From: Natronomonas moolapensis 8.8.11
Lineage (GTDB): Archaea > Halobacteriota > Halobacteria > Halobacteriales > Haloarculaceae
Direction: 5' to 3'
Assembly (NCBI RefSeq): GCF_000591055.1
Contig: NC_020388.1
Span: 248,001 to 312,000, forward strand
Length of the DNA: 64,000 nucleotides
Position numbers and translations under genes: made by a program. The number at the start of each line of letters is the position of its first letter. The stretch's first letter is position 1. Under the pieces are notes generated by a model. That model was not told the origin of the DNA. It saw nothing but the letters and a program-made list of their open reading frames with translations, and did no database searches. Below are positions 34,907-41,851 of the stretch, piece after piece.

Positions 34907-35212
34907 CTATGTCGGGTCGGGAACGACACGATACGCGACGTGTCCGTGTTCAGTCGTCGTTCCTGCTTCAACCGTCCCGATAGCAAGCCAGTAGTCGGTT
35001 TTTTGCTGTGCTCTGTTAGCTGAAACCCCAGCTCCGTCCGCCAATTCGTCAGGGGTAAATGAGCCCATCATCTCACTCGCTACTTCGAGTTTTTCGTCTT
35101 CATTCAGCGAAGATTCCGTCTCCTGCTCGATCTCGTCTATCATCTCGGTGATTCTTTGTTTGACCGTCTCGAAACCAAGGTCGTCGTCAAGCCGTGGGAT
35201 TGCCTGTGTCAT
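34907..35212 (-). CDS. Helical hypothetical protein, HTH-like
   Basis: 101 residues. ETVKQRITEMIDEIEQETESSLNEDEKLEVASEMMGSFTPDELADGAGVSANRAQQKTDYWLAIGTVEAGTTTEHGHVAYRV looks like helices followed by a helix-turn-helix and a small wing. Probably DNA-binding, possibly a regulator of the right-end cluster. It is the outermost gene of the element at the right end and has its own box copy 4. Confidence 0.5.
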   Translation of the reverse strand: MTQAIPRLDDDLGFETVKQRITEMIDEIEQETESSLNEDEKLEVASEMMGSFTPDELADGAGVSANRAQQKTDYWLAIGTVEAGTTTEHGHVAYRVVPDPT

Positions 35213-35230
35213 AGGCGTAGATACACGCTA

Positions 35231-35240
35231 TCACCCCAAG
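35231..35240 (-). promoter_or_regulatory. CTTGGGGT variant box, copy 4
   Basis: Minus strand CTTGGGGTGA; first base 28 bases before the ATG at 35212. It aligns position by position with TTTAGGGTGG of the other copies, with three differences. Confidence 0.35.
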
Positions 35241-35387
35241 TAATTGCTGAGGCGATTATTGAGTCCTCAGTCACCACAGACTCAGGGGCGAGGGTTGACG
35301 CGGTTGTTTGAGTGTTTAGAACCTGCCAAACGCACACGCCGAGACACGCTCTAATTGTATTTCTATCGTATATATGTTCTCAAGACC

Positions 35388-35395
35388 TGTCACGC
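35388..35395 (+). other. attR core (8-bp direct repeat TGTCACGC)
   Basis: Exact copy of 9874-9881. The reading frame of the interrupted host gene resumes here as C-H-A-K. Confidence 0.85.
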
Positions 35396-35540
35396 GAAGG
35401 TCCACGACTCGTGGGCGCGGATCGACGACGACGTCGAACCCGACCCCGAAGCGTTGGCGGCCGCCGAGGGCCGGCGCTCCGCCGAGCGCGCGGAGTTCGC
35501 CTTCGAGTCCGCCGCCGACCGGTACGGCGACGACGGGTGA
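35388..35540 (+). pseudogene. 3' remnant of the interrupted DUF7097-like gene
   Basis: Reads CHAKVHDSWARIDDDVEPD... to a TGA, 50 codons, in high-GC host style. Joined to codons 1-126 at 9,496-9,873 it restores one uninterrupted protein of 176 residues. In the present arrangement a TTG at 35,355 inside the element could give an in-frame start, but no native start exists. Confidence 0.85.
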
Positions 35541-35671
35541 CGGGTCGTCCCGGGGGGCGACCCGAGGGCGGTCGAGCCACCCCGATGTCCGAACCCCTGA
35601 ACGGGGACACGCCAACGCCATGCTGACTGAGTTCCGCAAGATTATTAGTATTTCAATACATTCGTTCAGGT

Positions 35672-35842
35672 ATGGCCGAAAACGCTGGAAGTACGGTGGG
35701 AAGTGACGCCGGCGAGCGCGTCCAAGGTGCCTACGACTACTGCGGGGGGCGGTCGGCGTTTATTATCGCAGACGTCGGCACCGACGACGCCTGGATCGCG
35801 ATCCCGGAGGGCCAGGAGGCCTCCGTCGAAGCCTGCCGGTGA
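35672..35842 (+). CDS. Short haloarchaeal protein (DUF7556-like)
   Basis: 56 residues: MAENAGSTVGSDAGERVQGAYDYCGG, then RSAFIIADVGTDDAWIAIPEG and a C-terminal SVEACR. The IAD-[IV]-x-x-DDAW core is one I remember from tiny conserved haloarchaeal proteins. A TTATTAGTAT box lies about 27 bases before the ATG. The stop codon coincides with the right border of the insertion sequence, so the natural C-terminus may have been changed. Confidence 0.6.
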   Translation: MAENAGSTVGSDAGERVQGAYDYCGGRSAFIIADVGTDDAWIAIPEGQEASVEACR

Positions 35843-35940
35843 CATCCTCCTCGCCGTAAACGGAGAGGGACTGAAGATCCCTCAAGCAGCCGGGCGAAGC
35901 CCGGCGACGGCGAGGCTTCCCATGCATGGGGAATACCAGT
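35843..35940 (-). ncRNA. Putative TnpB guide RNA scaffold (reRNA/omegaRNA) and right end
   Basis: Directly after tnpB on the same strand: stem-loops GAGGGA-ctgaaga-TCCCTC (35,865-35,883) and GCCGGGC-gaa-GCCCGGC (35,889-35,905), plus a palindromic CCCATGCATGGG. In this family the RNA spans the tnpB 3' end and the right end, and the guide is the host sequence just beyond. That guide would here match the end of the gene at 35,672-35,842. Inferred from position and structure. Confidence 0.5.
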
Positions 35941-37199
35941 CAGTCGTCGCTGGTAGAGGGTTTCGACTCTTCGTAGGCCGTGAGTGTCATCTGCGCTGGT
36001 GCGCTCGTCTCACGGTGAGTCGTGGCCGTGTCACTACGACTCCCATCCCGAGGCGAGTCATCGCGTCCGGCCTTGTCAAGCGGGACGCTCTCTCCCCACG
36101 GGTCAACCCGTCGTGCGATATTCGCGGAAGCGTTGATGTCGGCCTGAAACGTCGAAACGTGGCAGTCGTCGTGCGGACACCGGAACTCGGCTTGGGAGTC
36201 CCGCCGACCGATGCGGTGGCACGAGTGGCACGTCTGCGAAGTGTACGCCGGATTCACGTACTCGACCGGGATACCTGCTTCCGTCGCCTTGTCCTCGATG
36301 CGCCCTTGCAGTCGAGCAAACGCCCACGAGTGAAGCCGACGGTTCATGTACTTCCCGTAGTCGAGACGCTCACGGATGTACGTCAAGTCCTCCATCACCA
36401 ACACCGGATTCTCGAACTGTTGGGCGTACTCGATGGCTTCCCGAGACGCTTTCTCCACGATGTCGGTGAGCGCGTTCTGGTAGTGGGCAAACCGTTCGTC
36501 GGTACGCCACTCGGATGCGTCACGCTCTTGGAGTCGTTTCAGGGTCGTGTACATCTCTTTGCGGAGATGCTTCGCTCTGCTTCCGCTACGCACAAGCGGG
36601 TCAGTCGGAGAACCGTCCTTGAGGGCACAGCCCGTGATGAGGGCAGTTTCTCCGATGTCTAAGCCGATGTGCGTGATGTCACTGTCCGCCACTGGTTCTT
36701 CGACCGGGTACTCGACGGTGACGTGCAGTACCCAGTTCGTTCGGTGCTGTTGAAGCCGTATCTCGCCCGCTTTCGCGTCCTCCGATACGAGGTCGTGCCA
36801 GAGCCCCTCCTGTTCGGGGTTGATGCGGAGCGGTATCCAGAAGTTCGTCCCGCGCCCCGGTCGGGGGACCCACCATGTGAACTCGTAGTCGCGCTCCTCC
36901 GAGTGGTCGAACGTCGCGGCTTGGTTGGTGAGCCGAACCGGGTGTTCGTCGTCCAACTCCTGCGCGTTGTACGTCTTGCGGAGTTTCGGGATGTAGTTGC
37001 AGAGTGCGGCTTTGGCCTGATACGGCAGGTCGTAGGGCGTCACGATGTCGCTCACCGACGACATGGTACTCGCCCCGGCGTCGAACGCTTCTTGCAGGCC
37101 GTCACGGTACGTGTCGAGTAGGTCGTTCAGTTTCTCCTGTTTGTGCGCGGTAGGTGGCGCGAACGTCGCCTGCAACGTCTTCGTGACGGTCGGAGACAC
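35940..37199 (-). CDS. tnpB: TnpB-type RNA-guided nuclease of IS605 family
   Basis: 419 residues from a GTG one base after the tnpA stop. All RuvC-like residues are present: D in HIGLDIGETAL, E in VLVMEDLTYI, and D in QADINASANIA. The zinc finger reads CHSCHRIG...CPHDDC. TnpB nucleases cut DNA guided by an RNA made from the element's own end. The C-terminal tail after the last Asp is about 55 residues and polar. The protein appears complete. Confidence 0.9.
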   Translation of the reverse strand: MSPTVTKTLQATFAPPTAHKQEKLNDLLDTYRDGLQEAFDAGASTMSSVSDIVTPYDLPYQAKAALCNYIPKLRKTYNAQELDDEHPVRLTNQAATFDHSEERDYEFTWWVPRPGRGTNFWIPLRINPEQEGLWHDLVSEDAKAGEIRLQQHRTNWVLHVTVEYPVEEPVADSDITHIGLDIGETALITGCALKDGSPTDPLVRSGSRAKHLRKEMYTTLKRLQERDASEWRTDERFAHYQNALTDIVEKASREAIEYAQQFENPVLVMEDLTYIRERLDYGKYMNRRLHSWAFARLQGRIEDKATEAGIPVEYVNPAYTSQTCHSCHRIGRRDSQAEFRCPHDDCHVSTFQADINASANIARRVDPWGESVPLDKAGRDDSPRDGSRSDTATTHRETSAPAQMTLTAYEESKPSTSDD

Positions 37200-37200
37200 G

Positions 37201-37593
37201 CTACTGTTTCTCCACGTACTTCATCAGCACGTCGATGCTCACTTGGCCAGTAGTAGCGAGGAAGTACCCCGGTTGCCAGAACGCCTTGTCGAGCGCCTGC
37301 CGAACCTCGGGGTTCTCGTCACGGATTTTGCGGGACGTGACGCCCTTGAGGGAGTTGATGAACTTGGTGAGGTTGGTCGTAGGCTTCGCCGTGAACAGGA
37401 TGTGAACGTGGTCGGAACCGCCGTTGACGTTCTGGATGCTCACGCCGAAATCCTCGGTGATGTCGCTGGCAATTTCACCGATGCGTTCGGCTATCTCGTC
37501 GGTGAGGATGTCCGCGCGGTACTTTGTGACGGTTACAAAGTGATATTGGAGCGCGTAGACTGTGTGCGACCCGGTTTCGAGGTTATACTTCAT
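37201..37593 (-). CDS. tnpA: IS200-like Y1 transposase TnpA
   Basis: 130 residues. HUH motif in GGSDHVHILF, catalytic tyrosine in VLMKYVEKQ at the C-terminus, and the N-terminal YALQYHFVTVTKYR typical of IS200-type transposases. It moves single-stranded DNA by 'peel and paste'. No frameshift or stop is seen, so it is probably active. Confidence 0.93.
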   Translation of the reverse strand: MKYNLETGSHTVYALQYHFVTVTKYRADILTDEIAERIGEIASDITEDFGVSIQNVNGGSDHVHILFTAKPTTNLTKFINSLKGVTSRKIRDENPEVRQALDKAFWQPGYFLATTGQVSIDVLMKYVEKQ

Positions 37594-37771
37594 TTGGCCG
37601 TACTGATTTCTACATACCCAATTCTAATAAAGTTTTGCCGTCGTGGGGTATTCGGCCTGCAACCGACGGTGGAACGTGAGGCAGTTGTCGGCTTCACGCC
37701 CGCCCTGAAGGGCGGGATTCTTGCCTTGAAAAAAGATAGCCGGCCGTCACTCGGGGGTGCCCCCGTTTTCG

Positions 37772-38209
37772 CTATCGAACTTCGAAGGCGTCCGGCGGGC
37801 GGCCGGCCTCGTCGAGGACGGCCTCGCCGACGAGGATCGGACACTCGACTCTGAGCGCCACGGCGATGGCGTCGCTCGGGCGGGCGTCGAAGGTGAGTTC
37901 GCGTCGCTCCCCGCCGGCGTAGCGCTCGGCGTCGACCTTCGCGAGGAACGTGCGTCCGGAGAGGTCGTCGATGCGGACCCGGTCGATCGCCCCGCCGAAC
38001 TCCGTCAGCATCTCGACGAACAGGTCGTGCGTGAGCGGCCGTTCGAAGGGTCGACCGTCGAGGGCGTGCGAGATGGACTTCGCCTGGTCGGTGCTGACGA
38101 AGATCGCAAGCGCCTGCCCCCCTGCCCGAAGGACGACTGCCGGTGCACGTTCGTCCCCCTCGTCGTCGGCGCTGACCCCGAGCCCGCTGACGGTCGCCTC
38201 GTGTGCCAT
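37772..38209 (-). CDS. Bifunctional nuclease domain (DUF151) protein, copy 2
   Basis: 145 residues from ATG 38209 (MAHEATVSGLGVSADDEGDER). Carries the same blocks as copy 1 at 1,043-1,489: LAIFVSTDQAKSISHALDGRPFERPLTHDLFVEMLTEFGGAIDRVRI and DARPSDAIAVALRVECPI. The second half of the fold is shorter. The insertion sequence lies just after its stop. Function in archaea is not established. Confidence 0.8.
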   Translation of the reverse strand: MAHEATVSGLGVSADDEGDERAPAVVLRAGGQALAIFVSTDQAKSISHALDGRPFERPLTHDLFVEMLTEFGGAIDRVRIDDLSGRTFLAKVDAERYAGGERRELTFDARPSDAIAVALRVECPILVGEAVLDEAGRPPDAFEVR

Positions 38210-38268
38210 CAGTTCGCATTCGGCCGACCGCCACCAAAGCTTTTCGCCTCCGGCGTCGAGACGCCGAT

Positions 38269-38556
38269 ATGGAAGACGGTTACGTGGTCGCGGCGAAACC
38301 CTCCGCCCGCCGAGCCAGCGGGACGGTCGGGGCGTGGATCGCCGCGTCGGGGTGCCACCGACGCTTCGACTCGAAGGCGTCGGCCTGCGAGTTCGCGCGC
38401 GCGGCCAGCCCCGAGGGCCGGACGCTGTGGGTACAGGACGCCCACCCGCTCGACCCGACCGAGGCCGACGGCTATCTCTTGGCCCGCCGGAGCAGTCGCC
38501 GGAACAACGAGGCGGAACTGCCCGGCGAGCAGGTCGGCCTCCCGACGCGGCGGTGA
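38269..38556 (+). CDS. Conserved haloarchaeal hypothetical protein
   Basis: 95 residues from ATG 38269. Sequence EDGYVVAAKPSARRASGTVGAWIAASGCHRRFDSKASACEFARAASPEGRTLWVQDAHPLDPTEADGYLLAR suggests a small alpha/beta protein. No known motif. It is divergent from DUF151 copy 2, with 59 bases between starts. Confidence 0.55.
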   Translation: MEDGYVVAAKPSARRASGTVGAWIAASGCHRRFDSKASACEFARAASPEGRTLWVQDAHPLDPTEADGYLLARRSSRRNNEAELPGEQVGLPTRR

Positions 38557-38631
38557 CGGCCGCCCGGAGAGGACGGATCGTGGGCGACGGCGGACCGGCG
38601 GTCTTTTGAGCGAACCGCCGCAAGCGAGGCC

Positions 38632-38868
38632 ATGAACGACGAGCGCGGGACGGACCGACGGGGCGGGAGACGCCGGAAGGCGGCCCTGATAGTCGTTCCC
38701 CTCTTCGTGCTCGGGGTGGGGAACGTCGTCTTGATACTCCAGTGGGATATGAACCCCGTCTGGGGGCTGCTTTTGATTCCACCGGTGATATTCATCTCCG
38801 CGCTGGGCTGGATCGCCATCGAGGGCGGCATCGCGGGCGGGGCGGACGACCGCGGCGGAAACGCGTAG
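38632..38868 (+). CDS. Small two-span membrane protein
   Basis: 78 residues. A basic N-terminus (RRGGRRRK) is followed by two membrane helices (AALIVVPLFVLGVGNVVLIL and NPVWGLLLIPPVIFISALGWIAI) and a Gly/Asp-rich tail. The positive-inside rule suggests both ends are cytoplasmic. Function unknown. Confidence 0.6.
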   Translation: MNDERGTDRRGGRRRKAALIVVPLFVLGVGNVVLILQWDMNPVWGLLLIPPVIFISALGWIAIEGGIAGGADDRGGNA

Positions 38869-38953
38869 TTCGGGACTAAAGACGGCCGTCGTAACTGCAC
38901 CGAGCCCATCCGTGGCGCACTCGGCGCTGCTGGGGTATCGCCATTGAAAAAAG

Positions 38954-39038
38954 CGCCGAGGGTGAGATTCGAACTCACGTGTCCTGATGGACAGTTGCTC
39001 TCGAAGCAACCGCCTTGGCCGGGCTAGGCTACCTCGGC
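38954..39038 (-). tRNA. tRNA-Ser (anticodon CGA)
   Basis: 85 nucleotides on the minus strand. Acceptor stem GCCGAGG / CCTCGGC with discriminator G, anticodon stem GTTGC/GCAAC around loop TTCGAGA (anticodon CGA), a long variable arm (GTCCATCAGGAC hairpin) as expected for serine tRNAs, and T-arm GTGAG-TTCGAAT-CTCAC. CCA is not encoded. No element is inserted here. Confidence 0.95.
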
Positions 39039-39143
39039 TCTGTTTCACGTCGGACGGTGTCGAGTTTATGCGTTTCGATCGACGGCCACGGCGGCACCCG
39101 GCGCCCGGCGGCGATCGGCCGTTCGGAAGCCGTCGGTCGCCGA

Positions 39144-40028
39144 TCAGTCGTCGGCGAGCGCCCCCGAGGCCGACGGGACGTCCAGGACGTCGCCGGAAAC
39201 GACGCGCTCGTTGGTGGTGACGTAGCGCAAGAGCAAGAACGCGAAGACGTACTTCGCGACCACGTCGAGCAGGCTGTAGGCCCACGACGTGACGCCGACC
39301 GGCAGGACGGCGATCCCTTCGACGCCAAGTGCCCACACGACCGGGTAAGCGATCCAGAGGACGACCGTCAGAAGCTTCAGCGTGTTGAAGATGCTCGCGG
39401 TGCCGGCGGCCGCCGCGTCCTCGGGCCACTTCACGAGCAGGACGTAGACGACGACTGCAAAGCACGCACAGCTGATGAAGTACCAGAACCACCGCAGGGC
39501 GTGCGAGGACGTCGTCAACGCGGCGGCGAGGCCCGTGATACACATGGCGATGTCGAACGTGATCGCGGTGATGATCGAGGTCGCATCGGAGCCCGCAAGC
39601 AACCCGAGCGCGAGCAGGATCGCGGGCGTCGACAGCGCCCACGTCAGATAACGGCCCCACAGCGAGACGACGCCGTCGACCGGTTCCCCGCCGATCATCA
39701 CGGAGGCACCTTCGGCGGCGTGCCCGGCCGGCATTTCGAGGATGCCGATCGTGAGTCCCGAGGCGAGCCCGGTGTAGCTCGCGACGGAGACGGTCGGCAC
39801 GAGGAGTACCGAGACGGCGATGAGCCGCGCCCGTGGATCCTCGAGGTCCTTCGTCATAAATACGAAGAGCAGAAGCGACACTCCCGCGAGCGCGATGTTT
39901 ACGTACAGCGAACTCGCGAGGAGGGGGTCGCCGAGGACGTACTCGAAGAGGTCCGTCTGCGTCACCGCCGTTTGCTGCAACGCGACGGGCGACTCAGTCA
40001 CCGGTAGCTGGATTTGCTGGTGCGTCAT
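39144..40028 (-). CDS. hop: Halorhodopsin, light-driven chloride pump
   Basis: 294 residues, seven membrane helices. The retinal-binding lysine is K259 in LDVVAKYVFAF. In helix C, RYLTWALSTP gives R126, T129 and S133, i.e. Thr and Ser where proton pumps have Asp and Thr, the mark of chloride pumps. The whole sequence is very close to my recollection of Natronomonas halorhodopsin, including the ends VTES-AVALQ-type and PSASG. It has its own promoter (TATA at 40,057-40,065). The retinal supply genes lie just upstream. Confidence 0.95.
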   Translation of the reverse strand: MTHQQIQLPVTESPVALQQTAVTQTDLFEYVLGDPLLASSLYVNIALAGVSLLLFVFMTKDLEDPRARLIAVSVLLVPTVSVASYTGLASGLTIGILEMPAGHAAEGASVMIGGEPVDGVVSLWGRYLTWALSTPAILLALGLLAGSDATSIITAITFDIAMCITGLAAALTTSSHALRWFWYFISCACFAVVVYVLLVKWPEDAAAAGTASIFNTLKLLTVVLWIAYPVVWALGVEGIAVLPVGVTSWAYSLLDVVAKYVFAFLLLRYVTTNERVVSGDVLDVPSASGALADD

Positions 40029-40056
40029 AACACTACGCTAGTTTTCGGCGACTAGG

Positions 40057-40065
40057 TATATAAAA
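40057..40065 (-). promoter_or_regulatory. TATA box of halorhodopsin gene
   Basis: TATATAAAA (plus reading) about 30-35 bases before ATG 40028, on the minus strand TTTTATATA. Spacing fits a short leader. Confidence 0.7.
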
Positions 40066-40069
40066 GACG

Positions 40070-40084
40070 ACCCACACTGGTTGG
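40070..40084 (-). promoter_or_regulatory. Weak candidate Bat activator site for hop
   Basis: ACCCACACTGGTTGG directly upstream of the TATA box resembles the bop upstream activator consensus ACCcnactagTTnGG (from memory) in its outer half-sites ACC and TnGG, but the core ACTAGT is not preserved. Position is right; match is partial. Confidence 0.3.
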
Positions 40085-40288
40085 AGCAGCGAGCTGCGGA
40101 CGCGTCTGAACGTGTGCTTCTACTCGCAAATACGCATATACGTATGTTTCGGTCTCCGTGTCGCACCGTCTGCGCTGCCGGCCGACGCCCGACCGCGCTC
40201 CGTCGGGCGTTCGAGCGCCACACGCCCGACGGTCGCGGCGCTACCGTTATCCACCGAGAGAGTCCAGCCGTTTAGTCCGGGGTGGATG

Positions 40289-40714
40289 TCATAGCCGCGT
40301 CCGGAGGGTTTCGAGGGTCCGTTCCAGCTCGCGGCGGTTGAACCGGTCGGCGATCGGGCCGAGGATCGATTCGAGAGCGGCCGGGAGGCCGAGATCGTAC
40401 GCGGCCGCGTAGGTCACGCGCGTCCCCTCGGCCACCGGTTCGAAGCTCCACTCGATCCGACCCTCGATGTCGCCGGTCATTTCGAAGACGATCCGCTCGG
40501 GCGGCTCGTGTTCGATCCCGCAGACCTCGCCCTCGAACCGGAGGCCGAACAGCTGATAGGTGTAGCGCGCGCGTTTGCCGCCGTTGTCGAGCGTGCCGAG
40601 CGTCTCGACTGTGCTCAGCCGCGGGGAGATCCGGGCCTGGTTCTCCGGAACGTCCATGTACTCGAAGGCCGCCTCGGGCGGGCGATCGACGGTCGTGGTC
40701 GCGGTCGCCTCCAT
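40289..40714 (-). CDS. SRPBCC-fold protein
   Basis: 141 residues. METATATTTVDRPPEAAFEYMDV-like start (MEATATTTVDRPPEAAFEYMDVPEN), ERIVFEMTGDIEGRIEWSFEPVAEGTRVTYAAAYDL and a C-terminal amphipathic helix are the START/Bet v 1-like pattern, a hydrophobic-ligand cavity. It lies 45 bases after brp in the same direction, between retinal synthesis and halorhodopsin, so binding a carotenoid or retinal is an attractive but untested idea. Confidence 0.75.
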   Translation of the reverse strand: MEATATTTVDRPPEAAFEYMDVPENQARISPRLSTVETLGTLDNGGKRARYTYQLFGLRFEGEVCGIEHEPPERIVFEMTGDIEGRIEWSFEPVAEGTRVTYAAAYDLGLPAALESILGPIADRFNRRELERTLETLRTRL

Positions 40715-40759
40715 GAGCGCCGTTGGAGCGTCTCAAAAATATACCCCGGGGATCGGACG

Positions 40760-41851
40760 CTACATGGCGTAGAGGCCCTGTTCGCGATCCATCACGGCCA
40801 CGACGATAACGTGCGGAAGCGTCAACACCGCGATCAACACGAGATAGGTTCCGACGAGGTCCAGCGGATCAGTGACGGTCCCGGGAACGGCGACGTAGAG
40901 AAGCACGAGTAGCCCGATGGAGGCGGCGGTAAGCGGGGCCGCATCGCGCGTGAACGAGGCGAGCGCGGCCCCGTAGCGCCGCGACCGAAGCGACCCAGCC
41001 GCGGCCGGGTCGACCGCGAGCAGACGGACGATATGTCGGAGGGCGTGCCACACACAGAAGTACAGCCCGACGGCGAGGATCGGCGGCACGGTCGCGAAGA
41101 AGGCGACGAGCAGCCCGGTCTCGGCAACGTCGAGTGCGAGGCTGCGACGGTCCCCGCCGACCGTCGCGACGACCCCGACGGCTACGGAGAGACAGACGAG
41201 TGCGGCGACCACGGCGGCGACGGCGGCCCGCGCCGCCGGGGTAAAGAGCGCCGACAGCGCCGCCGGAGCCGCAGGATCGAACAGCCCGGCCAGCGTTGCG
41301 ACGACGAGTTCGTACTGGTCGGGAAACGCGACGAACGGGACCGCCATCGGGAGCGAGCCCCGGGTCGCAGCCGTCAGGAGGCGTCCGGTCCGGCCCGCCG
41401 GATGCTCGCCGCCGGCGAGCGCGACGAGGGGATAGACGTCGCCCTGCCCCCAGTGAGCCCACGTCAACAGTATGAATCCGACGACAGCGACGATCGGAGC
41501 GAGAAACCAGACGACTGCGTAGGCCCCGCCGACGACGAGATACAGCGCGCCGACGGCGGCCAGCCACCGCCCGGTGACCGCCTCGCCGCAGGTTCGAGGT
41601 ATCGCGAGGTGATCGACCGCACCGTGTGGCAACCCGAGGAAAGCGACGCTGATCGCGAGCGGGAGCAACTGATACGCCAGCGGGACGGAGACGCCGGCCG
41701 CGAAGACGAGCGTCGTGAGGGCGACTACGACCCATCCAGGCACGAACGCGAGCCGGGAGAGCGCCGCCCGCGCGTCGGACGGGGTGTGGCGGGCGCGTCG
41801 GGTCGGGCGGTCGGGGAGTGGTTCGGGCACGGGACTCGCTTGGGCCGGCAC
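40760..41851 (-). CDS. brp: Brp/Blh family beta-carotene 15,15'-dioxygenase
   Basis: 363 residues starting with a GTG directly after the crtY stop. Multi-span membrane protein with the conserved His residues of the family: FLGLPHGAVDHL, TWAHWGQGD, CVWHALRHI and LPHVIVVAVMD. Cleaves beta-carotene into two retinals, the chromophore for halorhodopsin. Forms an operon with crtY upstream and possibly the SRPBCC gene downstream. Confidence 0.9.
   Translation of the reverse strand: MPAQASPVPEPLPDRPTRRARHTPSDARAALSRLAFVPGWVVVALTTLVFAAGVSVPLAYQLLPLAISVAFLGLPHGAVDHLAIPRTCGEAVTGRWLAAVGALYLVVGGAYAVVWFLAPIVAVVGFILLTWAHWGQGDVYPLVALAGGEHPAGRTGRLLTAATRGSLPMAVPFVAFPDQYELVVATLAGLFDPAAPAALSALFTPAARAAVAAVVAALVCLSVAVGVVATVGGDRRSLALDVAETGLLVAFFATVPPILAVGLYFCVWHALRHIVRLLAVDPAAAGSLRSRRYGAALASFTRDAAPLTAASIGLLVLLYVAVPGTVTDPLDLVGTYLVLIAVLTLPHVIVVAVMDREQGLYAM

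Larger units (their letters stand above)
9874..35395. mobile_element. Integrated genetic element of about 25.5 kb
   Basis: Bounded by TGTCACGC at both ends, inserted in frame into a host coding gene. It carries a tyrosine integrase next to the left end, a replication protein, its own regulators and a TBP-like factor, and restriction/defence-like genes. Its base and codon use are much more AT-rich than the host. No virion genes (capsid, portal, terminase, spike) were recognised, so integrative plasmid or satellite is preferred over provirus. Confidence 0.9.
35843..37740 (-). mobile_element. IS200/IS605-type insertion sequence with tnpA and tnpB
   Basis: Both genes appear intact. The tnpA-side end has a hairpin CCCGCCCT-GA-AGGGCGGG at 37,699-37,716. 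The tnpB-side end has hairpins at 35,865-35,883 and 35,889-35,905. As usual for this group there are no terminal inverted repeats or target duplications, so the exact borders are approximate. It lies only about 450 bases beyond the right end of the integrated element. Confidence 0.85.

Noticed and set aside
9874-35395. The element is a provirus
   Set aside because: No capsid, portal, terminase, tail, spike or packaging ATPase gene could be recognised; membrane proteins alone are not enough.
35940-37199. TnpB as a decayed gene
   Set aside because: All three catalytic acidic residues and the zinc finger are present and the frame is open.
38954-39038. tRNA-Ser as integration site of the element
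   Set aside because: The tRNA is intact, lies 3.5 kb outside attR, and no repeat of its 3' end was found at the element borders.
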